Numbered from the stretch's first letter, positions 46,601-57,412 are shown. The stretch is DNA of 64,000 nucleotides from Undaria pinnatifida (GCA_012845835.1 JABAKD010000010.1:16221355-16285354), one strand, 5' to 3'. Notes: a model not told the origin generated them from the letters alone. Numbers and translations: made by a program.

Positions 46601-47485
46601 CGGATCAAGCGCTTGCAGAAGAGTTGGGAGGAGCGATGTAGTGCGTTTGAGGTGAGGCGGGGCGTGGCGGTGGCGTGTCGGGCGGCGCGGCGGGGCGTAT
46701 ATAACGCGTAACGACGAAACGGCCTTCCTTTTTTCGCTCGTTTTCGTTGCGTTTTTGTATGGCTTTGGTCGTATTTTTCATGTTTTTGTTTTTCCACGGC
46801 TTTTGTTGCATTCTTGTGCTTTTGTTTTTTCAGCATTTTTTTTTACCAGTGTTGCTTTTACCTTATCTGCTTTCTGCTACGCAGCAGCAGCACTGTTTTT
46901 GTTTGTACGGCAGGTTTTGTTGTATTCTGGTTACACTGTTTTTGTTTTGCCACTTGCGTTTTTTCTGGCTCCCACCCATCGCGCTTTCAGCTACCCTCTA
47001 CTGCAGCATGGATCTTGTAACGACCACGGCCAACGTGTCGACCCTGCTGCCTGCTAACCGAAACCCCCTGCCCTTGCCTTTTGCTCCAAAACCCTCCTCC
47101 GCAGAAACTGCTGCAGCTCAAGGACCTCCGAATAGAGTCCCTCATGTTGCCCCACAGAATCGGGTCCCTGTCTGGGTACCCCGGCGAAGCTGCCACCGTT
47201 TCAAAAAACGCCTCCAGTGTTAAGACCAAAACCGCAACGAGTGATGGCCGAGGGGGTTTCTCCAAGCCGCGCGGCGTCGCGGGCGGGGACGTGGGCGGGG
47301 GAGGGGATGGAGGGGAGAGGGTGGGGGAGGGGCGCGGTGCTACACCAAAGAAGACGAAGGGGGCCGAGCGGGTTAGTGTGTCGAAGCGCGCGTCCCCCGG
47401 CACTCCGGCCCCTCCGCCACCCTCCCCCATGAGGGTCAAGGAAAAACGACGGCTCGCGCGAAACAGTGACACTGATGATTACTGA
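34056..47485 (+). CDS. Kinesin motor protein, nine exons, 1,439 residues
   Basis: Exons: 34056-35273, 36370-36918, 38334-38513, 40959-41200, 42814-43000, 43540-43604, 44073-44192, 45274-46651 and 47105-47485. All phases agree, giving 1,440 codons with the stop. Kinesins move along microtubules using ATP. The motor spans about residues 330-760: [11 protein letters not shown]-loop GQTGSGKT (430-437), [12 protein letters not shown], switch I SSRSH (636-640), switch II DLAGSE (666-671), then [12 protein letters not shown]. It is about 80-100 residues longer than a usual motor because a Pro-rich loop follows the P-loop helix. Residues 1-329 are low-complexity Ser/Thr/Ala/Asn. A short coiled neck ([17 protein letters not shown]) follows the motor. 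The tail has Ala, Gly and Gln runs and one coiled segment near 1285-1330. The subfamily was not assigned; the N-terminal extension argues against a conventional kinesin-1. Confidence 0.93.
35371..35534 (+). mobile_element. MITE with perfect 20-bp terminal inverted repeats
   Basis: The ends are ACCCCGATTTAAGAGCGCCC and its exact reverse complement; the element is 164 bp with no coding capacity. It lies in the first intron of the kinesin gene. Related copies are at 3352-3575 and about 9095-9345. No clear target duplication was seen, so the superfamily is open. Confidence 0.88.
36470..36820 (+). other. Proline-rich insertion within the kinesin motor
   Basis: Between TFTMGGS and [18 protein letters not shown], where motors normally have a short loop, the exon encodes about 100 residues of Pro-, Ser- and Ala-rich sequence (for example [18 protein letters not shown]). 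It stays in frame and in the same exon, so it is either a translated surface loop or an unrecognised retained intron. No phase-compatible GT-AG pair was found that removes it cleanly. Confidence 0.7.
37010..37460 (+). mobile_element. Two adjacent copies of a dispersed repeat (TTTCGAGACGGAGCAC family)
   Basis: CCCTTTCGAGACGGAGCACC and TACTCCTAGTAGAGACAC occur at about 37080-37125 and, as ACTTTCGAGACGGAGCACAG, at about 37380-37425. A further copy is at about 19030-19190, preceded there too by GGGGGGGAG and TACTCATTTGTCGCTTGCC. It lies in the second kinesin intron. Ends not defined. Confidence 0.6.
37640..37765 (+). repeat. TTTTGTG/TTTTGCG short tandem repeat
   Basis: Repeated TGTTTTGTGTTTTGCGTTA and TTTTGGGGTTTG units in the second kinesin intron. 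A small open frame through it encodes a Cys/Phe/Val periodic peptide that simply mirrors the repeat. Confidence 0.88.
38820..38960 (-). mobile_element. Dispersed repeat with GCGTGCTACGATAGAG and CTTAACCCAAAATCGTCGGA
   Basis: This copy, in the third kinesin intron, is the clearest of a family that also appears at about 3185-3310, 6645-6720, 8625-8770, 10935-11165 and 42155-42590. Shared blocks are CCATGGCCTAGGTACACAA, TTGCGAAACAAGAA, CGACGATTTTGGGTTAAG and CTATCGTAGCACGC. No coding capacity; about 150-250 bp when uninterrupted, which suggests another MITE. Confidence 0.75.
39010..39970. repeat. 53-bp tandem array, about 18 units
   Basis: Units carry CACTCGAGAGGTTAGGAGCC, TCAGAAAAAGAAACAATGG and TTGGTGAATAGAG, with scattered substitutions and 1-3 bp indels. 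The array fills about 1 kb of the third kinesin intron. Confidence 0.95.
41251..41381. mobile_element. hAT-like MITE, first copy
   Basis: CAGGGATTTTCACGCATCGG at the left and CATGACCCGTGAAAAAAATC at the right are diverged inverted ends of the element at 42207. The flanks CTAAAAAG and CTGCAAAG agree at 6 of 8 positions, as expected for an old 8-bp target duplication. It lies in the kinesin intron after exon 40959-41200. Confidence 0.7.
41945..42036 (+). mobile_element. Copy of the ACGGGTTTCCAGT MITE
   Basis: TTTGGAGCCCCCAAACCCCT, TTCCAAGTAGTTCGTCCCCC and ACGGGTTTCCAGTTGT match the other copies. Lies in the kinesin intron between exons 40959-41200 and 42814-43000. Confidence 0.72.
42207..42451. 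mobile_element. hAT-like MITE with an internal GACCC array, nested in another repeat
   Basis: Inverted ends CAGGGCTTTTCACGGGTCA and TGACCCGTGAAAAGCCCTG are perfect. The interior is a run of GACCC pentamers. GAAAAAAT occurs directly on both sides (42198-42205 and 42452-42459), fitting an 8-bp target duplication plus one extra base. The flanks are the two halves of the TACACAA/ATTTTGGGT dispersed repeat, so the MITE inserted into that repeat. Confidence 0.82.
43110..43215 (+). repeat. Decayed copy of the kinesin exon 42814-43000 donor end
   Basis: TTTTCCGCCTCGAGCGGCAG followed by ATGAGGCATC and ATGCCTACCGGGCAGGCG repeats the exon end TTGTCCGCCTCAAGCGACAG, its GTGAGACTCA donor and the intron text ATGCCTACCGAGGCAGGCG about 140-155 bp downstream. 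The donor GT has become AT. Confidence 0.72.
44220..45235. repeat. Degenerate GCTAGCTCGCCCGCTA array in a kinesin intron
   Basis: About 1 kb in which CGCTAGCTCGCCCGCTAGCTC-like 9- and 18-bp units recur with frequent GCTAGC palindromes. Variants of the upstream donor text AGGTGGGTGGCAGCTTAAG reappear at about 44270, 44515 and 44815. No gene other than the flanking kinesin exons. Confidence 0.82.
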
Positions 47486-49420
47486 GAGGAAAAACACGGC
47501 GGGTTTGCGTCTGTTTCGGACACAAGAATCGTTTCCCAGTTTGCCCGCGTGGGTTGGCTTGTCTCTCACCAGATGTCCCTTACACGGAGTATGCCACCGC
47601 AAAAGCGCATCCCACTCTATTTCAGCTACTGCAGGCTGTACACGAAGTCGGATTGCACTCTATTTCCGAGTATTTATTTTCGTCGCGCAGTCCCAAAAGG
47701 GAGGGAACTGAGCTGACGCTTTTTTGGTGATGGGTACAGCAGCACGGGACAGCACCTCGGTAGGAAATTTTGTGGAGTGAAGGCATCTTTTTTTCCGTCT
47801 CTTTGCGCGAATCTTGCAACAATCGATTTTTACGCTGAAGCTTGGGTAGGACGCACTCTGTCTGCTTCACGTAAGAATTGATGCTGGCCCATTGTAAGAA
47901 TTGCTTCATTAGGTGGGGTCGCGTGTAGTACTGTGATGCTGGTGATTGTGATGTTTTTTTGTTTTTTCTTGTTGGTGTTATTGGCTGTTGTGTTCGGTTT
48001 CTGCCGGTCTGACGACGTGGGTCTTCGACTCTCCAGCGTGCTATCAGCTTCGTTAGCTGAGGCGTGTTCTGCGCTGTCATCGCGCGCAGTGCTCGAGACC
48101 TCCCCCTCCCGATTGAGTCGACCGAGAAGAAAATGACCCGACCGGCTGGCTTGACAATGGTTCCTGCCGGTGTCGTGGCGTGGCGCTGCTGCCGTTGCTT
48201 GTGCTGCTGCTGCTGTGAAGACCCCTCTGATTTATGGCGAGGAAAGGACGAGGGAGCGAAGCGACCGCGACCGTATTTTCCTTGCAAGGCAAAAACGCCT
48301 TTTTATAGCGGGATGCGTACAGGTTGCCATTAATTAAGTAGTGTGACTGTACGTCTGCCTTGTCTGTCTGCTGTGTCCCGCTGTCTCTCGGCGGCTCTCA
48401 TGGCTGATTGCGAGAGCTGTACGTGGCCGATTCCCTCAAACTCGAGGCCTGCAACAGGAGCAGACGAGTTGGGGCTATCTCGTGGTGACTTGTTTCGTCG
48501 CACCCCGTGTCAAGTTGGCCGCGGTCGCCGGGTTGATGTGGTTTTGGTGGCCGTGTGGCGGGGTTTCGTCTTTTTTGGGGCGTTTTTTTCTTCTTTTTTT
48601 TGAATGCTCACGGCCTGCTGCGTGTACGAGGCACTCTTGCCTCATTTACCTCTCTACTAGTATCTAGTTGTGGTGATGTGGTTTCTAGCTGTATGTGGTG
48701 CTGTTATTGATAGCTATTTGTGGTGATGTTTTCGCGAAGACGAACGGGGGCGTTTTATTTTGTTACTGTGGTACTCGGGTAGTGCGCTAACAATGTAGTG
48801 GGGGGGTGGTTGCTGTTGGCTGTGGGGCAGAGGGGGGGGGTTATTTTTGAGTTGTCTTCGGAATCAGGGTAGTTCGCTAATATAGTAAGGGTGGGGGGTG
48901 GTTGTTGGAGGGAATAAACAGGGTTTGTACGGACTGGAGAGGGCGTTTCTAGTGAAGGGGGTGGGGCGGGGGGGAGGGGGGGGCTCGAGGGGGGGCGAGC
49001 GGGGTTGGCTGAGGGGACGAAGGGAACAGCAATCGTGGGTGGACTACAAATCGGTTGTAAGATGCGATGCAGACGAACCATACGGAGCGAGAAGCGAGTG
49101 GAGGGCGTCTTGTAGGGCTAGGCCAGGATAGGTTCGCCAAACAGAACAGTATGTGCTGGCTGCGTTCAGTACATAATGTTTGGCTGCGTTAGCCACGTTT
49201 CGTACTCTTAGTATGATTTACTTTTTGAGGCAAAAGCGGCGACGTCACATTAGTACCCCATACATTCACGGAGGAATGATTATTTTGCCGCGGCGTTTTG
49301 GAGCCGGTTCGTGTATTGTTGTAATGTATCGATGTTGCATTTTGTCTTCTTAGATTGATTACGGGATTCCTCATAATAGCTTTTGGTGCCGTCTCGCTTA
49401 GTTTAGCTAATATTCGTATC
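47486..49420. other. Kinesin 3' flank, no recognised gene
   Basis: Small open frames on both strands have no recognisable motif and look like chance. A G-rich stretch lies at about 48955-49010, and GTGGTTGTTG-type repeats at 48800-48910. I see no further exon or RNA gene. Confidence 0.5.
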
Positions 49421-49422
49421 AG

Positions 49423-49490
49423 ATCAGATCAAATCAGATCAGATCAGATCAGATCAGATCAGATCAGAATATATCAGATCAGATCGTTGC
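49423..49490 (+). repeat. GATCA pentamer microsatellite
   Basis: About a dozen AGATC units, interrupted once by ATATATC. Confidence 0.95.
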
Positions 49491-49989
49491 GCGCAGAGTT
49501 AGAGCGACTTCTGTCTGGTGGTCCCACGCGCCTGGATCTACTTTTTTTTCGCGTACATTGGGGTAGATACGCTTCCTTTTTCATGTGTCGTTTCTACTTT
49601 TTATATCGACGTCGGTTAGTATTTCCCTCACGCTGGCTGCTTTCCGTTCTTAATTTTTGTTTTCCTTTAATATCTTTGTTTTTAGATTGTATGTCTTTCT
49701 TATGAATAAAGCATAACATCATTAGCCGCCGACGTGAAGTAGACTATTAATAACTGAATGAAGGCTTTGTTTCGTTTCGATTTTTTTTCTTCTCCGACCC
49801 TACCTGAATTTATTTTTTGGGGGACCGTTTAGGAATTAAGATTAATACCAAAAGTTCTTGCGTTGCCGGACAATTCCGGCTTTAGCAGCGGGCAAGCCGT
49901 CTTTTTTCTCGTCTTGAGTTAGCCAGCATAACACGTCGTTGTCTTGCGGGGCGGTGTGTTTGTCGGCACGCGGCGTCATCGGCTTGCAG

Positions 49990-50690
49990 ACAAGCGCGTC
50001 GGTTGACGGTTTAGCGTTGTCCCGTCAATACCCGTCTAGACTTAATATACTGGTCTTTAGTGTGAGAAGTTCGTTGACGGACAGCCGTCATGCGTCTCTA
50101 GATGGATACGCTAGCTTTAGTGTGGGGAGTAGGTCCTAGACGGACAGCCATCAAGCTTTTTTTTACTCAAATGTATTATTTTTAGTGCGAGGATTTCCTT
50201 GACTGCCGTTCGTCAACGGTTTGACGGCTTTTGGTCAAGGGGCAAGAATGAGTCAACCGAAATGTTTTATTTTTAGTGTGGGTATTTCCTCGACGGCTGT
50301 CCTTGACGGCTTTCCGTCAAGGGGAAATGATGCGTCAACCGAAAAATGCTAGTTTTTAGTTTGGGGATTCCCTTGACGACTGTCCTTGATGGCTGTACGC
50401 CAAGGGGTACCAGTGCATCTACCGAAGTGTGCTATTGTTAGTATGGGGATTTTCCTTGGCGGCTGTCCTTGACGGCGGTACGTCAAGGAGTGAGAGTGCA
50501 TCAACCGAAACATACCATTTTTTGTGTGGGTATTTCCTTGGCGGCTCTTGACGGCGGTACGTCAAGGGGTGAGAGTGCATCAACCAGACATAACATTATT
50601 AGTGTGGAGTTTCCTTTACGGCTGTCCTTGACGGCTGTACTTGACGGCTCCCCGTCAAGGGGTAAAGGTACGTCAACCGACGTACGTTTT
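49990..50690. repeat. About 80-bp tandem array with TTGACGGCTGTC motifs
   Basis: Eight diverged units, each with a TTTAGTGTGGG block, CCTTGACGGCTGTCC, CGTCAAGGGG and GTGCATCAACCGAA. The inverted pair TTGACGG/CCGTCAA gives each unit a small hairpin. A related short array is at about 57930-58270. Confidence 0.88.
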
Positions 50691-52130
50691 TGCTTGTGGT
50701 TGATGTGGTAGAGCTTATTCAGGGGTCTTTTTTATTTTTTTTTGATCGCTGATAGTTGTTCCGTCGGGTTCTGTTCGGTTTTTGTTTTGTTTTCTTGCGG
50801 GGTAAGAAAAGGGGCGTTCTGAATCGGATTGTGGAAGGTCCTTCCGGTCTATCGTCACGAGGAGACGATAAACAGAACAAAATGTATGGAAAGGAAAACG
50901 GTAAGAAACAGAAGGTACTTGTTGAATGAAAACGCTTCAGTACCTCTTCGGTGTGCTTCAATGACTTGGATTAGCTTTTTTTTCACAACAATAATGATGC
51001 AGAGACAGATGGATGCACCTCTGTGCCTATCATATCGAAGTGTCTTTTGCGCGATTGAGAGTTAGTTTTGGTTTCGATCCTCGTTCCGTTTCTCTGGCCT
51101 CGTGCTTACTTTGTTTTCGCTGCATATACTTCCAATCTTCTTTTTACTTCCCTGACAGCCTCACGCCTACTTTGTTGGCACTCCCCTTTCCTCAGCGGCC
51201 ACCGACACGCGAACACAGCGAGTTGTTGGACGGACGGAGGATAATAAGTATGTGTTGTATGTGCATGTGTTGTACGGGTTGTATGGGTTGTATGTGTTGT
51301 ATGATCTACTGTATGTGTTGCATGCTTTGCTGTATGCGCTATACTCTTAAAAGCGGGGTTATCGGTAGACCAGTGATGCAAAAAACTGTACAGCACGGAC
51401 GGGACACATCATAAGGAAATAATTCTGAGGGGGGGAAGGTAAGGGCGGAACAAGCCGAAGGGCTGCGGCCAATGACCTGGGGGATGGAATATTGATGAGG
51501 AATAGGCTAGGTTATAGTATGGGCACCTAAAACGACAAAATGTGGGGAAGGGACCTTGGGAAACGGTTGGCAGAGAGAGTCATAGCAGAGATACTACTGC
51601 TTCACGGAAGGATGTTCCATTTATATCGGAACGGCATGTACACGACGTATATAATCTTGTCGGAGGGCAAATGTTATAAGAAGAAAAATATAGTATTACC
51701 CAGGCTGGGCCTTTTATTTTGGGGACGGTGCGTTCTACACTGACTTGAGTATATAACGGCTTCCGGATTTATTATTTTCCTGCAAATACCAGCCTGCGCT
51801 TTCTTACTATCTTGTTCCTTGTTGGGTGTCCCTCGCGCCGCGTGCGCATGAGCCACCGAGCCTCGCACCCCTCACGCGTTTGACGACGACCTCATGCATT
51901 TTTTCTTCTTTTGTTTTTATTCATCCAATTTGTTGTCCTCGCACTACTCTTGCGCTCCCTCCCAGTAGTAACTCAGATCCAGGCTCACACAGCGGGCCCT
52001 CCTTCCCCATCCCCGCCACGGTACGTGCCTTCATTTTTATTCGCGAGAAGAATTCGGCACTTTCTTTCCTCGTCGACTCGCGTCGAATGCGTCAGTGAAA
52101 AATGATTAAAATCATGTGCAGAAACGCAGG
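50691..52130. other. No gene recognised; short TGTATG repeat and LTR-like segments
   Basis: A TGTATGTGTTG-type microsatellite lies at 51246-51345. 51720-51830 (TTCTACACTGACTTGAGTAT...) resembles 57735-57850, and 51905-52060 (AACTCAGATCCAGGCTCACA, CGGTACGTGCCTTCATTTTT) resembles 59890-60020. These look like dispersed pieces of one element family. Confidence 0.5.
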
Positions 52131-52222
52131 TTCCTACCGACATAGCCTCGAAGCTCTCTTACCTTTGACTCGAATAGTGTTATGGTATTTCCCTGCAGTC
52201 GAGTGTTGAATTAGATCGGCAG

Positions 52223-53791
52223 CTAGGTACTGATTGAGGGTGGCGTCCACCTCTTTGGCCAAAATCGGGTTAATGCGATGTGGCCGGGAGGTGACAGGCG
52301 CACTGCCCTCCGATACCGAAATTTCGAAGGGCAGCAGAGAGCAGGAGCCAAAATCCGTTTTAGAGCAGGAAAAAACATGCGGAAATCCGTAGAGGACGTC
52401 GCCTGTAGTTCCTCGATGGCCGCAGGGGTCCACTCCGGGCTATGCAAGTCGAAAGTTATTTCGCGCAGATGCCTCGGCGAGCGGTGCCAGACGCGCTGGA
52501 ACGAAACCCTTGCTTTGGGAGTCAAACGCTCGAGCAGGGCAGGCGATGGCGAGGCCGTGGCTGCAGCTGCTGCGAGAGAGGATTCCGAAATGGTGGTCAC
52601 CTCAGGCGCGTTCGTGGGCGGGGAGACGGCTGGTGCACTGTTCGTACTTTGGAAAACGGCAACGGGTGCGCGCATCAATGGGGCGTAGGCAACTCTCAGA
52701 AGGTCGCTGGGCTCGAGGTCGGTCGCGCCACTGATGGGGAAGACCTGCCGCCCTGAAGCGGCAACATGTTCTTCGGCAAGAAGTTCCGGCTGGGGCAACA
52801 TTTCGACGAGATAGTGGCCTGTAAGAGCTGGTAGGCCGTTACTGCGGACTAAGGTAACAGCGAACAGCTGAGGCTCATCTGACAAAGTGACGCCATCGGC
52901 GCTATCGTAACGGAGGTGGAAACCTCCGCCAGAGGCGACGGGGTCGGGTACAAAAGCCGATGCACCCGTGGGGGCATGGTGAGATAGCGTCAACTCCCCG
53001 AAAACTCTTTGGTCAGAGGGGCGGGGAGGAAAAGAGCGATAGGACCGCGTATTGAAACGCATCCAGCTATCGCGTCCCAGGAGCATCGCGTGTTGCATAA
53101 TTGAGGGCGGAACGACGCAGGCCCACACGGCGAGAGAGCTCGTCGGCTGTTCAGTTCGAAATAATTGGAAGCTCAAGCGGACGCTCGTCAAAGTTCGTAG
53201 GGGAGCGGATTTGCCGAATCCCCCCCAGGAACGAGGGGTAGAGCCCTGCTCGCAATTAGCGGTGGCCGCGCCACCCGAAAGCATCTTCTCCAAGACGTCA
53301 CGGTGGACGAAAGTCTGGGGGGAGCTAGTGTCTAGGAGCGCGACACAACCGAAAACTGTAGAGGCGGTGGTTCCGCTATGCACGGTAATTTTGGTGGTGA
53401 AAGAGGCGTCGTCGAGCGTAATCGAGCCTACGGCGAGGCCCGGGCCGTGCTCGGCGAGCGAGGGCATGTCCATGGGGGTGGGCGCGGCGAAAGAGGCGAC
53501 AGCCAGCACATCAGGGCTGTGGTCCGCTGGTGCGTCGGAAAAATGGGTCGAAAACTCCGAAGGAGGACCGGCGCAGGCACGTGCTGAAACCCGAAGGCGC
53601 GTCAGCGGTGCGGGGTTAATCTCGTGAATTCCCTCGGACAATATCGGAGTGCAGAATTGAGAAGAAGAGGAGGGGTGTGCCAACCCGTCCATATTGTGGC
53701 GAAGGAGGTCGAGGAAGGTAGAAAAAGCCTGCCAGAGCAAGTTATTTCCACATGGGCGTCGAGGTCGTCCGCCCGGAGGCCAATGCCCCAC
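52223..53791 (-). pseudogene. Retroelement polyprotein: NADAR end, retropepsin and RT start
   Basis: A 522-residue open frame. It starts in the NADAR tail, has an Ala/Pro/Ser-rich linker, and then the protease: VALLDTSSPQTFVHRDVL, where the usual D-T-G active site reads D-T-S, followed by a LLGRDSWMRF flap-end motif. Further down are a HLREITFDLHSPEW linker and STDF. Near 52375-52390 the frame shifts; the continuation (PFEISVSEG, APVTSRPHRINPILAKEV, YLAADLIQHST) is the N-terminal RT segment of Ty3/Gypsy elements. RT catalytic motifs are absent. Confidence 0.78.
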
Positions 53792-54145
53792 ACCTAGTCT
53801 GGCCTAAGCTAAAAGCTTGTTACTAGTGCCCAAAAGGTGGTGTTTCATCTCCGGGTTTTGCGAAAACTTGGCAAAAGTCCCAGAGAGAACGGCGTTTTCC
53901 CGTTCCCACCCCCAAATGGCATTGTCGAAACCCGGACGCTCCGTGCGATACGCTTGTGCGATTGGGGTTCCGACGTGCTCAGTATGAGCTTCAGTGCACG
54001 GTTGTCGCGTGGAAGAGGCGTGCCTTTTCGGCCAACATAAATTGTTCTGCGCAAGAATACGAAACGTCGTCGAATGACAAACGCCGACGCTGTCCATTGC
54101 GAAAAAATGGAGGGGGGTTGCCAAAACAACACGACGTTTCCCGTG
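53620..54145 (-). pseudogene. NADAR domain (RibA/RibD-fused type), frameshifted
   Basis: In order on the - strand across frames: FWQPPSIFSQW, SYSCAEQFMLAEKARLF, SEPQSHKRIAR, AIWGWERENAVL, FAKFSQNPEMKHHLL, then WGIGLRADD and CGNNLLWQAF. This order and spacing are diagnostic for NADAR, which acts on ADP-ribosyl or related N-glycosidic substrates. At least three frame changes and one stop (TAG at about 53811, where the family has Glu) break it. The last piece is in the same frame as the downstream protease, so the intact parent would have been one NADAR-protease-RT polyprotein. Confidence 0.82.
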
Positions 54146-54740
54146 GAATACTCACGTATAGGGTTCAAATTCGAGGGGGGCGAGACCTCGGAGGGTATGG
54201 TAGAGGCGCGCAGTGCGGCCCTGTGGGGGCACTGGGTCGCCGACGTGGACCGCGGGGCCGGTCTGACGGTCATCGGCGGTGGGGAGTTATCGCGCGTAGG
54301 CGAAACGTCGCCATAAGTAGCTCTTTCTGCGCCCATCGATTGAGGATCAACGGGGGCACGGAGCTCGGAGCCAGTTCGGAGCTCGGAGCCAGTTCTGCTT
54401 GACGAGAGGAGCGAGTCATCCGCGCAAAATATCGGGCAGATACCCCGGCTACGTTGACCGAAGGTTGTGGAGTCACCACGGGTTCGACGGGCAGTGTCGG
54501 GATCGCCTGTTCCACTGGTGCCGTGGAAGTCCGGAGGAGGTGCTCGTGGGTTGTTTGAGGCTTTTTGCTGTAGCATTTTTCCTGAGGCTTCGGAGCCTTT
54601 CAGGGTAGAGGTGTGGGAGTAGGTTGTGAAGAGCCGCATCTTCGAGTCATGTTCTAGACCGTGGAACCGGTGCTTCCCCGAATCTTCCATATTTCTGCAT
54701 ACACGGCTCATCAGAGTGGGCTAGTGTTATGGTATTCCCC

Positions 54741-57400
54741 TGGGAGCCTAACAAGGCGTAAGATATGGGATACGGCTGGATGTAAAAGGATTTCACATGC
54801 TTTTGAAGACATGTGCGTATAGGAAAAAGGGGATGATGCTTTTGCCTCGCGGAATTGTACGCTAGTCAGTTCGTCCGTGGCGTGTATGGAACTAATACAA
54901 GAGCGTATCTAGTACGAGTGAGTGACCAACGGGGAACCTGACTATTAATAGTAGAGAAACCTACAAAGGGTGGCCTGTGTCTGTAACAGCCCCTTTATAT
55001 TATTATAATAGTGTGCGATGCTCCTCCCTCGACCAAAGCGCGTTTCCCAGCCAGGCGCGACATCAGGCGTCTGCCGGACCTTTCTTTTCCGTGCCTATCC
55101 CCACGCACGCCTAGGCCCTGTAAGAACCCATGAACAAAAAAATTATTACGAGCGTTTACAGTGTATATTCAGATAGTGAAGGGGCCACGTCATTAATTAC
55201 TTGATCAATTGTCACACGGCGCCGACTGGACCCGACGCCCTACAATACGACGACCAAGGTGGTGTTGGCGCCCCATGTATGAATTAGTTTCTACAGATAA
55301 TAAAATTTGCTCACGTCGCGGAAAAATCGGACCCGGCCATGCTGGTCATACAGGCCCGGGACATTTCTGCCCTCAATAACATACCGGTATGTCATGAGTG
55401 GGGACATGATCTGTCCGTCGTGTGTAACGACTTCCAAGCGCCGTGCTGGCGAACGTGGTACCCGCGTGGGGATTAGGCGGATCATATTCGACTCGAAGTA
55501 GCCGGCAGGGCTGTGAGAGTCCGGAGCGAGCAAAGCAGGGGGAGAGCTTCCCCGTCAGCAGCGGGCGAGGAGAGGGAATGCGGGCCTGTCATATGGACGG
55601 CGACACGTTATTACCGGGCCGTGACCCGGATGCTCTCTTTGGACACGATAGGTACGCGTCGGGTTGGGGGTGTTACCACAGATTAGACAAACACTTTACT
55701 CTTTTTCTCCCTCGGTATTGTTTTTTTGCGAACTTACCTCAGCTTATTGAGTCCGTTCAACTAAATGTAAATACGTCTAAAAACAAAGAAGAAAGAACAA
55801 AGGGGGGAAATTTGTTTGTAAGTGTTGACAAACCCTTTTGGAACTGTACTCACGCTTTGGGGCACTTATTCTATAAAAAAAAACGCTCGGAAATGGCAAA
55901 AGAAAGGGAAATGAGCAATGATCAAAATGTGATGAAACCGACATAGTCAGGGTAGTACGGTGTCGTTTGGGAATCAAGCAACGCCGGTGCTGGAGGCCTC
56001 GACCGCCCTGGCCCCTAAACTCTTACGACGGTGCTGTGGTTGTGCCTCCGTACGCGTGGTCCCTTCTTTTTCAACTCTGTAGGGGTTCCGCAGCAATGCC
56101 GGTTTATGCCAGCTAGAACGAAAACGGCACTATAGCGGCGACCGGCACTATAAAGGAGAAAGGCACTATGGCGGCGACCGGCACTATAAAGGAAAAAAGT
56201 ACTATAGCGGAAACCGGCACTACTCCGCACACGGCCGCAATAGGTTATTCCCATACTGTGATCTGGACGCACGTTGTGGACGAACCGTAGTTATGCGTCG
56301 GGCAGGGGGGGTGTTGCAGCTGGGAGAGCAGGATTAACTGTGATGAGTGGCGATTGTCCGGACCAACACCACGTGAAGGTCTGTTTTTGCGAGATCTAGC
56401 TGTCAAGAAGCTCCCGTCTCAAGAGCTTTGGGGTAAAGAGGAATATTGCCGGCGAGGAGCCGCCTCCGTTGTGTGTGGATAACCTTGTAGGAAGAAGCGT
56501 GTATTCCTCGTGTTTCTAAGCACCGCCCAAGGAACAAAGGAAAACCAAAAGCCAAACGATCTGCCTACTTCTATACCATGTGACGTATCGCGTATCGTAA
56601 AATCAATGTCGTTGCTCTTTGAAACAACTGGAACATAGAAGATACGGGCGAAATTCGGCGAGATGCGAAGCTAATCCGTGCAACTTCTCAAACGAATTCC
56701 AACAAAAAGGTGGTCCGGCCTCAGACAAGATGATTGGAGTCTACGTTGTGGCCTGAAAACTCGACCTTGTTATCACACATGATCACACATGACAGTAAAG
56801 CACGAGAGAGTTCGCGAAAAAAACCGAAACCGTGGCAACTTAACTCAACGAGGATGAGCAACATATAAAGGAGCCGCGTCGAAGGATCGATCGGGCGGAT
56901 GTGACATGGAAGGTTCGGTGGCGAGACATGGACTCGACGATCTCCCTGTGCGAAGCCTTAAATAACGGTCTCGACGAGAGCTAGGTTTTCGACTGCATGT
57001 ATAAGCGTGTTGGTCCCGGAGACATGCTATCCACACAACACGTCGCGGATTTTATCTGTTCTGTGCTTGAGAAGTCTGGTCACTCTGTCCAGATGATGCA
57101 TCATAACATCATAAGTCTAGTACCCCAACGGAAACTTGCTTAGTTTTTCATCATATTATACAGAGTTTGAACCACGCATCTTAAAGGAGTTTCAATTACG
57201 TTGCCAAATACAGGTACTCATATCAAAACTCATCCAAATACAAACGAAAGACGGTCGTGTAGATTTTGCATATTTCATATTTGAATATTTTTGGAGTAAT
57301 CTTGATTACTCTTGACTCTCCCCCCTCCGCCCACCATTAATCAACACGAGCGAGTGCTTCACAAAACAATTTTCCATTAACACGACGACTACGCGCAAAC
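54741..57400. other. No recognised gene; probable LTR remnant and repeats
   Basis: Sequence next to 54740 may be the 5' LTR of the retroelement. 56100-56225 has GGCACTATAGCGGCGACC repeats, related to 13380-13440. A - strand frame at 55533-55291 (80 codons, RYVIEGRNVPGLYDQHGRV) reads like protein, but I cannot name it. Confidence 0.4.
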
Positions 57401-57412
57401 ATCAAGACCATT

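Larger units (their letters stand above)
52184..54740 (-). mobile_element. Broken Ty3/Gypsy-type retroelement carrying a NADAR domain
   Basis: Read on the - strand from about 54711: a Gag-like or leader region, a NADAR domain, a retropepsin, then the first part of reverse transcriptase, which stops at about 52200. Both limits carry GGGGAATACCATAACACTA-like text on the - strand (54740-54717 and 52200-52182). This could be the 3' ends of two LTRs, so that most of RT, integrase and the 3' LTR would be deleted. The outer end of the 5' LTR was not found. The element has several frameshifts and stops and is not functional as it stands. Confidence 0.75.

Noticed and set aside
45265..46836. Large antisense frames opposite the kinesin tail exons
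   Set aside because: Shadows of GC-rich coding on the + strand, where splice phases and coiled-coil text support the kinesin.
47622..48287. A 220-codon - strand frame after the kinesin
   Set aside because: Poly-Gln and basic text without a domain, no splice partners and no homologous motif; probably chance in the kinesin 3' region.
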